Part shown: positions 1 through 12,800 of the stretch, piece by piece
How the letters are laid out: every line of letters begins with the position of its first letter
Numbering within the stretch: the stretch's first letter is position 1
Assembly (NCBI RefSeq): GCF_024763615.1
Contig: NC_077223.1
Coordinates: forward strand, 25,978,001-26,042,000
DNA: 64,000 nt
Direction of reading: 5' to 3'
Source of the DNA: Phlebotomus papatasi
Lineage: Eukaryota; Arthropoda; Insecta; Diptera; Psychodidae
Notes under the pieces: generated by a model
The model's database searches: none
Told to the model about the DNA's origin: nothing
The model's input: only the letters and a program-made list of their open reading frames with translations
Position numbers and translations under genes: made by a program

Positions 1-181
1 AATTACATAGGGATGTGTTCGATGAAAATCTGTGGTCAAATATCAGAATTAGGTACATTTCAAAAGCATACAACAACAATTTTTAGGTTCTGCCTTACAA
101 TTCAGTAACATTTTTTCTCTTTAAAATCATTTTTTACAAATTATGCTTTATAAAACAAAGTAGTGATTTCTTGTTATATAA

Positions 182-334
182 TGGTGTCTACTGTCTACAC
201 ACTAGAAGCAATTTTCGTCAAAAATTGCCTTTTTTATTAAAAAAAAAATCTGACGTTTCTGCCTATACAAGGATAGGGGAAATTTTCTTTAAAAGGCATT
301 TTTTAAAGAAATGTCTACTAGTGTGTAGAGGCCT
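182..334. mobile_element. TWA-target MITE, family A copy 1
   Basis: TIRs around CTACACACTAG / CTAGTGTGTAGAGGCC, flanked by TAA at 179-181 and 335-337. The 3-base TAA/TTA target and GGCC start suggest the PIF/Harbinger superfamily. The short frame inside is not a gene. Confidence 0.75.
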
Positions 335-337
335 TAA

Positions 338-983
338 TAGAAAAGAAAAAAAAGAAAACATTCAATAAACTTGTCATCCGAAAAATGATTTGTGTCTTGG
401 CTAGCCCAGGGTCACCACCCTAAATATAGAGGGTGTCTTGGTTATTGCATATGCCGCATAGGCATATCATTCGAAAAATAGTTGCTGTCTTGGCTATCTG
501 TCGCTGATCACAGACTTTACCGAAAAAAATTCTTATCATTCACAAGTCGAGCTTAAAAGATTCGAAGATCTATTTGAAGAGTTAAAAAAGACACATTATT
601 CCTTTTTTTCGCAATGTGTCTAAATACATCGTATTCGAATTTCGAAGTGCTCAAGTGCCAAAATATGTTGGTCTTTACTTAGTTATGTAAAAAAAAACAC
701 AAATCAACGATGTTTATTGTTTCATTCTCATTATTTAATCACTTCGTAATCACTCAGTAACTCTTTTGCAAGCTATATAGTCTGATATTTTACAAATTTT
801 TCCCACATTATTCGAAAATTTAATATGAAAATTCGAAATTGAATTTAAATTCTTCGAAAATCAACGACGTTTTGTGCAAATAAAGTACCATTTACCTTAT
901 ATCCAAGACACTGTTTAGAATCAAACTCTACTCAGGCTTTGCGAAGTGCACGAACCCGTAAATTAGGTTCTATACTTCGAAAG
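338..983. other. AT-rich gap with a short direct repeat
   Basis: CGAAAAATGATTTGTGTCTT (~380) and CGAAAAATAGTTGCTGTCTT (~471) are imperfect direct copies, each ending in GGCTA. Nothing else recognised. Confidence 0.3.
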
Positions 984-985
984 TA

Positions 986-1158
986 GGGGAAAGTGCCCAT
1001 GCTTTTCACGGTCCCAAGCTTTACAATGACTAAATTTTTTGTATGATTTTCAAGAAAAGTGTCTTGTTTTTAAAATATATTGCAAAGTCACATTTATTCA
1101 GAAACATAGGAAAAATTTAGTCATTATTGGGACCGTGTAAAGCATGGGCACTTCCCCC
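986..1158. mobile_element. TA-target MITE with GGGGAAAGTGCCC ends
   Basis: GGGGAAAGTGCCCATGCTTT is inverted at the right (AAAGCATGGGCACTTCCCCC). TA at 984-985 and 1159-1160. 173 bp. A solo half with a related end starts near 1773 (GGGGAAAGTACTC). Confidence 0.8.
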
Positions 1159-1189
1159 TACTAAAGTACGTTTGTATCATTTGCCGTTC

Positions 1190-1500
1190 ACTGGTTTTCG
1201 ACCGATTTATTGAACAGATTGAATTTTTCAAAAGATCTCACAAAATTAAAATTCAATTTCGGATAAAAATCAGTGATCGTTTATCAATAGGTTTATCACC
1301 GATTTATAATCGATTGGAATCGGTTCAGGATTGTCAGGAATTCCAAGACCTTTCCGGCGAGCCCAACTTGATACCATTCGATTGAAAAATGTGCTCTCTA
1401 GAGTCTTTTAAACAGTTGACTTTGAAAAATCGCTATTAGGAATGATTCAACGATATTTTCGTATAAGGACGAAATGCCCGCCTAGGTAATCTTTAAAACA
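1190..1500 (-). repeat. Partial copy of the hairpin-ended repeat, inverted
   Basis: GGACGAAATGCCCGCCTAGG, CATTCGATTGAAAAATG and the GATTTATAATCGATTGG stretch are the reverse complement of the middle of 18780-19402. A similar inverted piece lies at ~22205-22400. Confidence 0.5.
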
Positions 1501-1659
1501 TATCTAAAAATGAAAAAAAAAACTCGGAAAGGAAATGTCTTTTATTTTCATACGGGTTAGTGGCATAGGATTCACCCCCCATACCCATTCGACTATTTTG
1601 GAACTACCCCAAATTTTGTTTTCTCAAATATTTGTGTATTACAACTCTTCTGGCACCCC

Positions 1660-2450
1660 ATTTTTATCCTTTTCAATCGAAAGTCCGATCAACTGAAAAA
1701 TCGATTTTCGAAAATTAGATGTCGAATATCTCAGAACTTCCATTTTTAATTTCGATGAAATTTTAGTATGTAGGGGAAAGTACTCTTCATTCGAACTTTC
1801 ATGCCTTCGAATAAAGTGATTTTTTAGCTGAGATTCTTTACAATCTCAGCTTTTGTGGTCACAGGTGAAATCCGACCTCATCAGATCGGGCTCAAATTTT
1901 GGATTTGCACGTTTTGACACTCATAGATCACGAATATCATGTGTTCTAAAAATCGATTTTCGTGGACGTCCCGTCCCGTCCCGTCCGTCGTATAACCACT
2001 TCTGGAGGGAGATATCGACAAGCGGTTTTCGGCAAAGATTAAATATCGATCAAGGGGTCAAAGATTTAACATTCAAATGGCCATAACTCCGGTTCTAATT
2101 GTCAGACCTTGAAAAATTTTGGTGTTTTGGAAAGCTCTCATTGAGTACTACAATCATTCTGACACCTTAATTTCATCAGATTTAATCGAAGGTCCAATTA
2201 ATTGAAAAATCGATTTCCGATTAATCGATCTCGAATATTTCGAAAACTAGACGATGCTTTTTCTTTAAATTTTAGTATGTTGTAGCTGAGGTCAAGACCT
2301 TTCCAACGGTGGGTCGCACTTCTCCCTCGATGTTCCCTGACCTGAGCTATAACCAAAAATGTCTTGCCCGGACTGAATTTTCTGTGTTTATGAAGGGATT
2401 TCGATGAAATTTTAGCATATATTGTATCTGAGAGCAAGATCTTTCTAATA
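1660..2450. repeat. Unclassified interspersed repeat (GGTCCGATCAATTG type)
   Basis: Blocks such as TTGAAAAATCGATTTTCG, GATGTCGAATATCTC and ATAACTCCGGTTCTAATT recur here, at 3225-3370 and in the 54.65-56.87 kb repeat. No ORF. Confidence 0.4.
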
Positions 2451-2479
2451 ATGGGTTCCCCGTCAAATAATTTCGTCAG

Positions 2480-3150
2480 ATATCTTTCAGATTTCTGCAG
2501 AAAATATCTACACTTCTGCTGAAAATCTGCCGATAAATCGATAAATATTCCTACGAATTTTATTTGGGCTTGGGACAAAATTCGTCAGAAATTTTTGCAG
2601 ATTTTCTGACGAATCCTGGTGCACACTCTGACGAATTTCTGTAAATATTTTGCCGATTTTCTGTAGATTTTTCTACATTCCAGACTTTTCAGACAGCTCT
2701 GTCTGAAAAGACGGAATATTTTTCACTAAAGTTTGCAAAATTCAATAGAGTGATTCTTGGTGATATCACAGTGTTTATATAAAATTAAGAATTCTGCGAC
2801 GTCGTGTTATAAGTAGAGAATAGTAAAGTGATAACTTTAAGCAGAGTGTCGACCTAATTTTCGTGTTTTTGTATCATTCCATGGGCGATTTTTAAGAAAT
2901 TAGTATTTTTGCTTGCATTTTTTTTATTTATCTAAAATGTATATCGGTAATGCTTGTTAAGCAGAGCATACCATTTTCTTTGTAACTTCTACAGTTTCTT
3001 GATAAATCAACAATATTTTTGTTGAGACAATGGAGACTATGCAGAATTCCTATGCAGAAATTCTGCCGAGAATCTGCAGATTTTCGGAAGAATTTCTGGC
3101 GAAAATCTACCGATTTTCAGGCAGAAATTCTGCCGAAAATCTACAGAATT
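2480..3150. repeat. Pair of inverted ~20-base minisatellite arrays
   Basis: 2480-2690 holds repeats of TTTCTGCAGATTTTCTGACG type; 3040-3150 holds the related word GGCAGAAATTCTGCCGAAAA in the reverse sense. About 350 bases lie between. The frames across 3019-3227 are products of the array. Confidence 0.5.
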
Positions 3151-3393
3151 TCTCTGAATGTACTAGAATATACCGTTACAATTCAAAAAACCTCCGAATA
3201 AAATCGACAGGTAGAGCAATGATTTGACGGGATTTAATCGAAGGTCCGATCAATCAAAAAATCGATTTTCGAAAATTCGATGTCGAATATCCCGGAACTT
3301 CTATTTTAATTTTGTATGATATTTTAAGAAGTTATAGCCGAGGTTGAGAGCTTTCCAACATTCGGCACTTTGCCCTTGCTTTACCCTAACCAA

Positions 3394-3602
3394 ATTAAAA
3401 TTCACGTGCCTTTCTTTCTCAAAAGATTTACATAAGTCTATCCCACTCTTTCTGTCTCAAAATTAGATTGAATCATTGTCTTTGGCCAGACAATCATTGA
3501 ACTAAATTGAATTTGTTATGACGTTCAAAAGAAGAAGAGTCCGAAAGAATGAGATGGACATATGTAAAACGTTTGAGAAAGAAAGCGATGTGAATTTCGT
3601 TT
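3394..3602. mobile_element. Inverted-repeat element, family H copy 1
   Basis: AATTCACGTGCCTTTCTTTC pairs with GAAAGAAAGCGATGTGAATT. The internal AAGAAGAAGAGTCCGAAAGA pairs with TCTTTCTG-type sequence. Relatives: 50643-50812 and a fragment at ~48405-48530. Confidence 0.6.
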
Positions 3603-3847
3603 TCGTGAAATTTTCCTGATCAAAAAGGAGTCATGATAGCTGTAGGTTTTTTTCTGCTGTAATATTTTGTAAACTTCGTTTTTTTCCGCGGAAATATATT
3701 TTTAAAAAAGTAATTTTCGTTGATTTATTATTCGGAAAAAAATAAATCTATCATCTTTCTTGTACCCTACTTGAAAAAATTACTGAATTGTAAAGCAGTC
3801 CTAATGTTTCTTTTTTTTTTTTTACTAAAGTTTATCATTTTACTCAC

Positions 3848-6800
3848 CGACTGATGTACAGAAGTGTTGATGGGCATACAGGGTCTTCATACATCTCTTA
3901 TTGCGGAGATCCCATACCCGAATTGTTCGATCATCACTTGCAGAAATCAAGTATTTACCACCAGGATGGAAAATCAGACCTCTCACCCAGTTGTCATGAC
4001 CCGTAAGCGTAAAAAGACATAAGCCAGAGTTTATATCCCACACCTTCAATGACGAAAAAAAATTACACCTCAGCTAATTCCACAAAAAAATGAAGAAGAA
4101 ATAAAAATAAATAAAACTTACACAAATTGTTTTATCCCTTGATCCCGAAGCCAAGAATGGTCCTTGATGTGCACCCTTCTTGTTATCAGCACCCGCAGCC
4201 TCATTTATCACCGCAGACGCTGACTCAGGTGCCCAAGCGATGCACTCAACCGTATGTTCATGATCTCGGAGCTCAGCCTGCAATCCAAAGGCCATAAACA
4301 TTGGATTAAATGAGGCGACCTTAATAAATTCTTTAAGGAAATATAAGTAATTTGTTTTTTCGGGGAAATACACACAGGCAATATTTTATTTCCAAAACGT
4401 AGAAATATTATTATTCTTTCCAACTACGCATAATCTTGAGAGAAAAAAAATACTCATTCTAAAATGAGCGTGGCAAACTAATAAAAAAAATCAATTTAAT
4501 GCCAAGATTGTAGATTTCATTGCATCTAATTACTCTTATATTTGTTTAACATAAATTAAGTTACAATATGCCAATTAACCCTAAGAGAGAATTGATATTA
4601 CTATTCCACGCTTTCGCATTTCACAATTATTTTCTATAACCTGAAAAAATATACATATATATGCAGATAAAAAAAATCAAACTTACCTTGCAATCTTTTG
4701 AGCTGGTCATCCAAATTCTTACAGTGTGGTCATTTGAGCAGGTTGCAAATAAGGAACCATCAACATTAACTCGCACCATTCGTACCCAATCTCGATGGCC
4801 ACTGTATGTCTTTACGCAGTAACTGTTCAAAGATATACAACATAGTTGTATTATTTATTAAGAACTTTAAACTTTAACTTTAGACTTCATTTTTATTCTC
4901 CGTAATGATTTTTTATTTAAAAATTGTAAATTTCTTTAATCAGAAAACAAAAAAAAATCAGTTGATAAACAAGTGAAAGTCGAAAAAGCTATTTAGTAAG
5001 TAAGGGAAGAGTACCCCGGATCGGAATCTTAAGAGACATGCCTCATATTTAGTTGAAAATATAATCCTCAAAACATTATTTGGTATATTTATGTATGCTA
5101 ATTGTTACATTAGTGATCCCTTTACCTATATCTGGGCTTTTGAATTTCTAATTTTTACAATAAATTAATAAAAAAAATGTGTAATTACAAACTTGCACAC
5201 TGTACCTCGGATCGTCAGCAATTTAATCAAGTGTCTCAGGGAAAATAGGTTTTATAAATTAAATCTGAGTTAATGCACTGTATTCTTGTGAGACTTAAAT
5301 GGTAAAAAGTGGCTAATAATTTAAAAAAAAAATCATTTAGTTTGGAGCAACAATGTGGTATTAACCTGAAGATCCGAGGAACACTGCCGATCGTTGGTAG
5401 TCTTCCCTTATATCAAAATTTCGAATTCGCATCCTAATTCTTTTTCAAATAATTCGGCATCTGATTGGAGCGACATCTTCATGTCACATTAAACAACTCT
5501 TTGTGATAAGATAAAATTCGGAATTTCGGATAATGCGGACTTTTGGACAAACCAATTTGGCAATTCGGACTTGGGTAATTTAGTTATTATGTGTCTCTAG
5601 CGTCTCTAAATTATTGGAAGGCTTTCAGGCTTAGCACACACTCTGGCTGCGGACATTTAATTTTTTCATATTCCTTTAATAAACCGGGCTTATTTTTTTC
5701 CGGAAATGTGTAACTTAAGACTAGCTATTAAAATAAATTATCATACATAGATTAGATTAATTAAATATGAGAAAAATTTGAATTGTTCGAAGCCAGAATG
5801 TGAGCGAAGCCTGATAACCGACCCCTACTTAAAAGATTATTTATTTATTTTTTTAATTAAGTTCTAAGGAAATAATCCGAACTTTTAAAATAATTTTTCC
5901 GAAATTAAAAAAAAAAATCCTATTTAAAATAAATTTCAACAATAAAATTAGACAGGGTTTGAATTCGGCTATGAGATGTTATGATTTGTCTTTTAGAAGG
6001 AATATTGAAAAGGGTTCGGTGTTCAGGTGAAAATCCCGAACGCCATAATTCTGAAAGTCAAAATTCCGAATGTTTTGATATTCCAAACAGCCAAAATATC
6101 GAAAACCAAAATCCTGAATTTTTAAAAGTGTCATAGGAGGTAATGACCATCGCACAATAACTTTTGTTTGTAAACATGTTTTCAAAATTTCCCATGAGAA
6201 TGGGCGAGATGACTAGATCTAGATCTCACTCACTCTCATTAAAATGTCAAAAACATGTTTACTAAACAAAACGTCAGCTCCGAAGAAGACTATTGTAAGT
6301 CTACTTACAGTAGTATAAAAAGATGGTATCATTGGATGCAGAAACCTTAGATCTACATCCCCACAAAATTTTATATTGATTAAGATATTCCTGGAAAAGT
6401 TACAAGAAAAAAATTGAAAATCAGCGTGCCCGATTATCAAGTTTTTAGCCCACCATTTTACTGTAAATAGCTTAAAAGTAGCGTTAACCAGAAGATATTC
6501 AATGCGTAAGTATGATACAATAGTTTCAAACGCTAAAAGCGCTAAAAGTATATTAATTACAGTGAAATTAATAAAAATAAATTTTAGCCGTCAAACTTTA
6601 ACTCTTTCGTCTCTTTTGGGACTCTGAGTACCCAAAGCAGCATATGAATATTCAGTGAAAAACAGTGTTTTTAATTATTCAGAACTGAGAAAAATTCAAT
6701 TCTTTTGGATGATTACAAACTATAAGGATGTCCAAATGTAAGATATTTTTCCTGAGCTTAGATATTTTTGATTAAAAAATTGTGAAATTGGCTTGAAATA

Positions 6801-9800
6801 TGCTGCGGTCCGGAAAGAGTTAAAGCTTTCTCTTGTAAAGTTTACATATTAGACTTACAATAGTCAGTCTTCTTTGGAACCGACGAAAAGTTATTGTGCG
6901 CTAGGCATTAAAGGGACAATTATTGTGCTTTGGGATATTATTCCGCATATACTATCCTTCGTGTGATTTTGACCTTTCAGGATTTTGATCATTCGGGATT
7001 GTGGCTTTCGATATGTTGGATTTCCGAATTTTTCCTTTTCGGGATTTTGGCTTTTCGGAATTTTTGGCCCATATGAGATTTTGTCTTTCGGGATTTCGAT
7101 CCATTCGAGAGTTTAGCCCTTTTCGGGATTTTGGCTATTTGGGATTTTTACCAATTCGGGATTTTGGTTTTCAGTATTTTGGCTTTTCGGAATTACGGTT
7201 TTTCAGAATTTTAGCTCTCGGGATTTAGGCCCAATCATTATTCTGGCCCATTAGGAATTTTGTTTTTTTTTTGTGATTTTGGCTTTTCGGAATTTTGGTT
7301 TTCGAAACTTTGGTTTTTCGGAATTTAGAATTTTTTGAATTCTGGTTTTACGGAATTTTCGCTTTTCGGGATTTTGATCAATATTTTGGTTTTCAGGATT
7401 TTATCGTTCGAGATTTCGGCTTTTCGGGACTTTGGCCGAATCAGGATCCTAACTTTTCGAGTTTTCGATTCTATCCAATCGGGATTTTGGTTCATTCAGC
7501 ATTTTTGTTTTTCGAAATTTTAGCTCATACGGGATTTTGGCTTTCGGGATTTGGGGCCAATCGGGACTCTGGTTCATTCGATATTTTGACTTTCGGTATT
7601 TCGACCTATTCGGGATTGTAGCACTTTCGTGATTTTAGCCTTGCGGGATTTTGGCTTTTTGGGATTTTAGCTTTTAGGGATTTTGACTTTTCGAAATTTT
7701 GTCTGTTCGGAATTCTGGCCCATTCGTGATTTTAGCTTTGCGGGATTTTGACGTTCGAAGTTTTAGATTTTAGGATTTTGTCCGACACTGAGAAATATCG
7801 TCGTGGATCAACAATTGGGTTCACTGTATTTGATTTGTGTCTGCATTCATTGCAAACTACGCATCGCCGCGTGGCGTTTGCAACAAATGTAGATACAAAA
7901 CAAACAAAATTAGAATTACTGGTTCAACTGGCGATATATCAAAACTTCAATAGATCTCTAAATCCAAATGGTCGAACCTTATGGCCTCTACACACTAGGA
8001 GAAATTTCTTTAAAAAATGCCCTTTTAAAGAAAATTTCCCCTATCCTTGTAGACAGAAATTGCTTGTAGTGTGTAGACAGCATTAGTTAGGAAGCTCATT
8101 TTTCTTTATACCTTAAAATTTGCGTTCTTCTTAAATTTGAGAAAACACTAAATGTTTTACAAAATTTTCTCTACAAAAAATCTTTTTAGACAACTTTATT
8201 ATCCCTTAAAATTGAAAATGGCTTTTTTCGAAATATTTAATTTACCGTTGACTGCATTCACTACGTTTTTAAATTTTTCAAATCATAAGCATAAAGGTAT
8301 TTTTAAAATGACAAATTATATAAAAATCTGGAGATCTTTTTTTTACAGTTCCAAAGGGTATCTTTAATAAATTTTCCGCTTAAATAACAATTTGAATAAA
8401 TCATCTTTTTAAAGATTATTTTTCATATTGTCTTACTTAGTCATCGGAGACACTCAAATGCTGTATAAAAAAATTAAGAAAAGGAGAAAATAATTGAATA
8501 TAGTGACAACTTACCCAGTTGCAACTTCCCACATTTTGATGGTACGATCTCTCGATGCAGATAGGACAAAATCACCAGCTGGTACAAAAGCCACAGATGA
8601 CACATTGTGATCGTGACCATGCATTGTTTTAACACATTCATATGTCTGCTGAAAGTCCCAGAGTTTAATGGACACATCTGCACTACAGGACGCCAATAAT
8701 TTTCCCTGAGCGTCAAATGCAATATCTTGTACTGAATCAGTGTGTCCCTTGAGTGTTCTCTCATATTCACCCGTCTCAAAGTCCCACACTTTTATTGTAG
8801 CATCCTCCGATGCTGACACCATTAAACTGAACACCGGATGGAAAATTACACGTGTCACTGTTGCCCTGTGACCACTCAGTGAAAATTTCTCCGGTGGCCT
8901 CGGTATCCATTCACCCGGTGTTCTCTTACTCTTCGTGGGTGCCCCATCCAGTGCCTCTTTTTCCACTTCTGACAACTTTGCCTCCAGCTCCATCACTTTC
9001 TTCTGCAATCGGATCACCGATGTCCATTTCTTCTCCAACAATCCACCATATTTGCGCTCCAGCTCATTGGATATATCAGCCTCTTTGCGAAATGCTTCTA
9101 ATGCATCCGTGTACCCATTGCTGCCCAAATAGTCGGCAATCGCTTGGTTTCTAACACAAGGGCAGAAACACAAACAAACAAAAAATGATAATCTCTCATG
9201 AGAATCATTCTCTCTCAGCAATGCAGAAAATATTCTATGCACAAATCTCTCAATTGAATCTTTATTTTCATCTCATACTCTTCCCATTAGACTATATTTC
9301 AAATGTGCGCCTTTTTGCTATTTGAATGGACGCGCACAAACAGTGTTAAGGGGTCACTTTAAATTGTATTCACAGAGAGACATTGACTTTGATAAGATGT
9401 CTCAATGTATACACTTCACACATTTTCTCAATCTATCTCTCTTCTGACCTAAAACCATTTTGCAATTTACCATTATCACATTTATACTTTTTTTTTTCAT
9501 CGAATTGAATTTTAATTCTCATTGAATTATGTCTGAACTTTTGATGTTTAGTCTCATATCTATCGCTAATTTAATGAAGAATTTATTGATAACAAAGAGC
9601 ACTCATTTTCTTTCTTTTCTTTTTTTTTTAATTCACTGCTTGACTCCAGTGACTCAAAAACCTTGACCAATCTTGATATCCAAGATATTAGGATATTGTC
9701 CAACGTTCGATAGAGGAGTTTTCTCCCCATAAGGGGAGTTCGGGATGAGGTTGTCAGTCCCATGCCTGTGGAATCAAGTGCAGTGAAGCTCACTCGATGC

Positions 9801-12800
9801 AATTCGAACACCTTTAACACCAGAAAAAAATTCCTAGTGACCTAAAACGGATTCGAACCTGGGACACTTGTATCATACAGCGAGTGCTCTACCACTTGAC
9901 TCATTGAGTGCCAAAGTTCAGATAATTCTTTTCTATATTGCTATTACAAGATCGAGTGGTACAAAACCTCCACATACAAAGATCTAATAAACATGTTTTG
10001 GATATTGTCTGGGTTGACTTTTCATTCATACACAAAAATGACCTTCAATTAATCCTAATAACGTGTTCTCAAGGTCAAAAGGGAAAATCATTGTAGAAAG
10101 TGTCTTTCTCAGACTTTTAGAACATATTCGGGCTCCTTAGAAAAGTCTTGAAACGGTCTTTTGACTAGAAATTTATCCCAGTTAACAACAATCAATTTTA
10201 TTTGTTATTCAAAATATAATAGATAATTAGCCTTGAATAAATCGAAACCTAAGTGGAAATTTTCCAAAAAATATCTTGATTCTTCTAAGAAATTAGAGAA
10301 GTTAAGTCATATGGCTGAGCCTTATACGGGCTTCAGACCTGAGGCTTAGCTATATGGCTTACAGTAGGTGTCAAAAGTTTGTTGCCTCATGTATGATCGG
10401 GAAACCAGGTGCAAAAAATGATAGAAAAAAATACTTTTTAGAATTTTTTTTGCAAATTAGTTGCCTGTAATCTGTAGATCTTATTTATATATTTCTAGAA
10501 AAATAATTAATTTTATTTCATATAAAAAATTATTGTTTTCCAAAAGTTGATCATTTTTCATGTGTCAAAAGTTTGTTGCCTCGTTTGAAAAGTAATTCAA
10601 AATGGACAAAAACATGCAACTAACTTAAAATAAACCGGCTATATTTTGAGTTTATGTCATTTGAGAGGCCAATGGTGGGTTTGGACATTTCTAAAGTTCC
10701 CTATATTAAATACATGTGTATAAAAGTGATGATAAATAACAAGAAATAGTCATTTTTTTGATAATTCATAATTTAGGTTAAAATGGAAAGTTAGAAGGAA
10801 TTAAAAGGTAGAAAATCGTCCAGAGATACTGCCGGAATGTATCTGCGTCGTTAATTTCCAAATTTTATGGAAAATCACGAAAGGTTATACATTAAATATT
10901 CAAATATTATAGTATTGAGGTACGAGTACATCAGAAAAACGTTACTGGCAGACCAAAGCTATCGACTCAGAGGGTTGATAACAGCATTATAGCATCTTTG
11001 ATAGTGACCCAATAATGTCTGCTCCAAAAATTCACAGTCAGTTGGTTGCTGAAGGAACACAGGTCCCTTGTTACAAAAACAAGCCCATATTAACTCTTTC
11101 ACGTCATTAGGGTCATATATGACCCGGGGAAATTTTTTTTGACTATTTACATTAATTGAAATCTATCGGTTTGTGCACGACATCATAATAGAAGGATGTA
11201 AGATTCTTGGATAATTTTTCTCAAGACTCCAGATATTCAGGAAAAGAAAATAATTGAGATCAAAAATCACTAATTTCGAACTTTGTGAAATGACTTTTCT
11301 TTTTCAAAATTTTTTATATTAATTTATTTTTTTCAGCAAAAAGTTCTTTAGAAACACAAAATAAAATATTCAAAGATTGTATATTGCATATTTTGATATA
11401 ATAAACTACTCTCAATTTTCCAGAAAAGCATGTAGAATTTTCCGGGTCATATATGACCCTATTGTCCCCAAGGGAAAAGTTTATAAAAGTGTTTTCGTGC
11501 CAGCAATGTAGTTGGGACATTTGGGAAATTGTTTTTCGTTGTGAAATCCAGAAGGAAAATATCTTGCTCATGGACATTTCATCTTATATCTGATGAATTA
11601 CAACATATTTTCCAATATTTTAGAGTATTCTGCAAGCGTCTCATATTGTGCAATTGTATTGTGTGTGAATAAATATGTAGATAAGTTTATTTTTGCCAAA
11701 TACCACTCAAAATATTGTGACAGTGACTGTTCAAGGGATTACCAGGAAGATTCCTTGAACACCAGGAGTACAGTGTTCATCAAGACAATCCAGTTTGCGC
11801 GAAAGAGTTAAGGGACCTACAAAACCGATAAACATTAAATAATTACGAATTGAAAAACAAATCGAAAGGATCTAACTCATTATAACGTTATAGGAAAACT
11901 GTGCTAAATTGATTTTTTTGTTCTTTAAAAAATATTTATTGGGGCTTTAAAAAAGATTTTATCATATTTGTTTTCTCTAAAATTATTATTAATTCACTTT
12001 AAATTGAATAAAAATATGAATATTTCTTTGTATGCAATATTGAACACCAAGCTTATCGAAGTTTCTTTGCCCTTTCTCTTTCATGTATTTTTTCAAAGCT
12101 TTTCGCGACTCTTTTTTTGTACTAAAAATGTATGGAATTTTGACAAACAAAAGAAAAGTCGGAAGTGTCCGATATTGCAAGCTGTCTGAATAACAAGATA
12201 CTACTATCGAGATATGAAGTCACGAATTTGAGCATTCCAGAAGGCTGAGAGAGTCTTTGTCTGCATGTTAATATTATTTTCTGCTATATTTATTTCATCA
12301 ATTTATTTTTAGTTATAAAAAATAGAATAAATTTTCAAATAGATCAATGGTTATTTGACAAATCATTAAAAAAAAACGTGCATAAAAAAGATTATTATAA
12401 ATATTCTTCCATTTTAAGAGGGAAAAAAAGACCTACTGCATTTGAGCACTTAATGCAATTTGTCAAACAAGTTTATCTTGAATCGAAAGCATTTCAAATA
12501 AATCCCAATGTTATCTATTAAAAAGCTCAGCAGCGTTGTCTAATTACACTTTATACTATGTGTCTTTTTTCCACACAAACCCCATACAATTACCATCATG
12601 TCTTTAACCTTTTCTTCTATAATTACCGTGCAAAAACAGCACCGTATGGGAGAAAAATCTCATTGCATAGATAAAAAATCTTGACTGGCATTCTTACGAA
12701 AAAATTATAATTGTTAAAGTGCTAAGCAGAATTTCAATTATTTCAGCAGTTGAGGTTTTGGGTTTCTTGCTCTGCATTGTAATTTATTTTATCATATAGA

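Larger units (their letters stand above)
10362..11940 (+). mobile_element. Decayed Tc1-like transposon of the IR/DR type, right end missing
   Basis: The left end follows TA at 10360-10361. A 20-base word, TGTCAAAAGTTTGTTGCCTC, occurs exactly twice, at 10369-10388 and 10563-10582. That is the paired direct-repeat design of Tc1 elements with long IR/DR ends. Downstream is a broken Tc1-type transposase reading frame (from ~10797), interrupted by a TTAA-target element (11094-11807). No inverted copy of the end is seen to the right, so the element is truncated; the right limit given is approximate. Confidence 0.65.

Noticed and set aside
7001..7621. Phe-rich ORFs of 75 and 108 codons
   Set aside because: Translation of a minisatellite array.
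8852..9154. 100-codon plus-strand frame rich in Pro/Ser
   Set aside because: Antisense to Lis-1 exon 2.
9151..9242. N-terminal extension MHRIFSALLREND of the Lis-1 exon 2 frame
   Set aside because: This is intron: a good acceptor lies at 9151-9152 and the true start exon was found at 20074.
9838..9912. Possible tRNA gene on the minus strand
   Set aside because: B box is good, but the acceptor and anticodon stems do not pair and a SINE body and A-rich tail follow.
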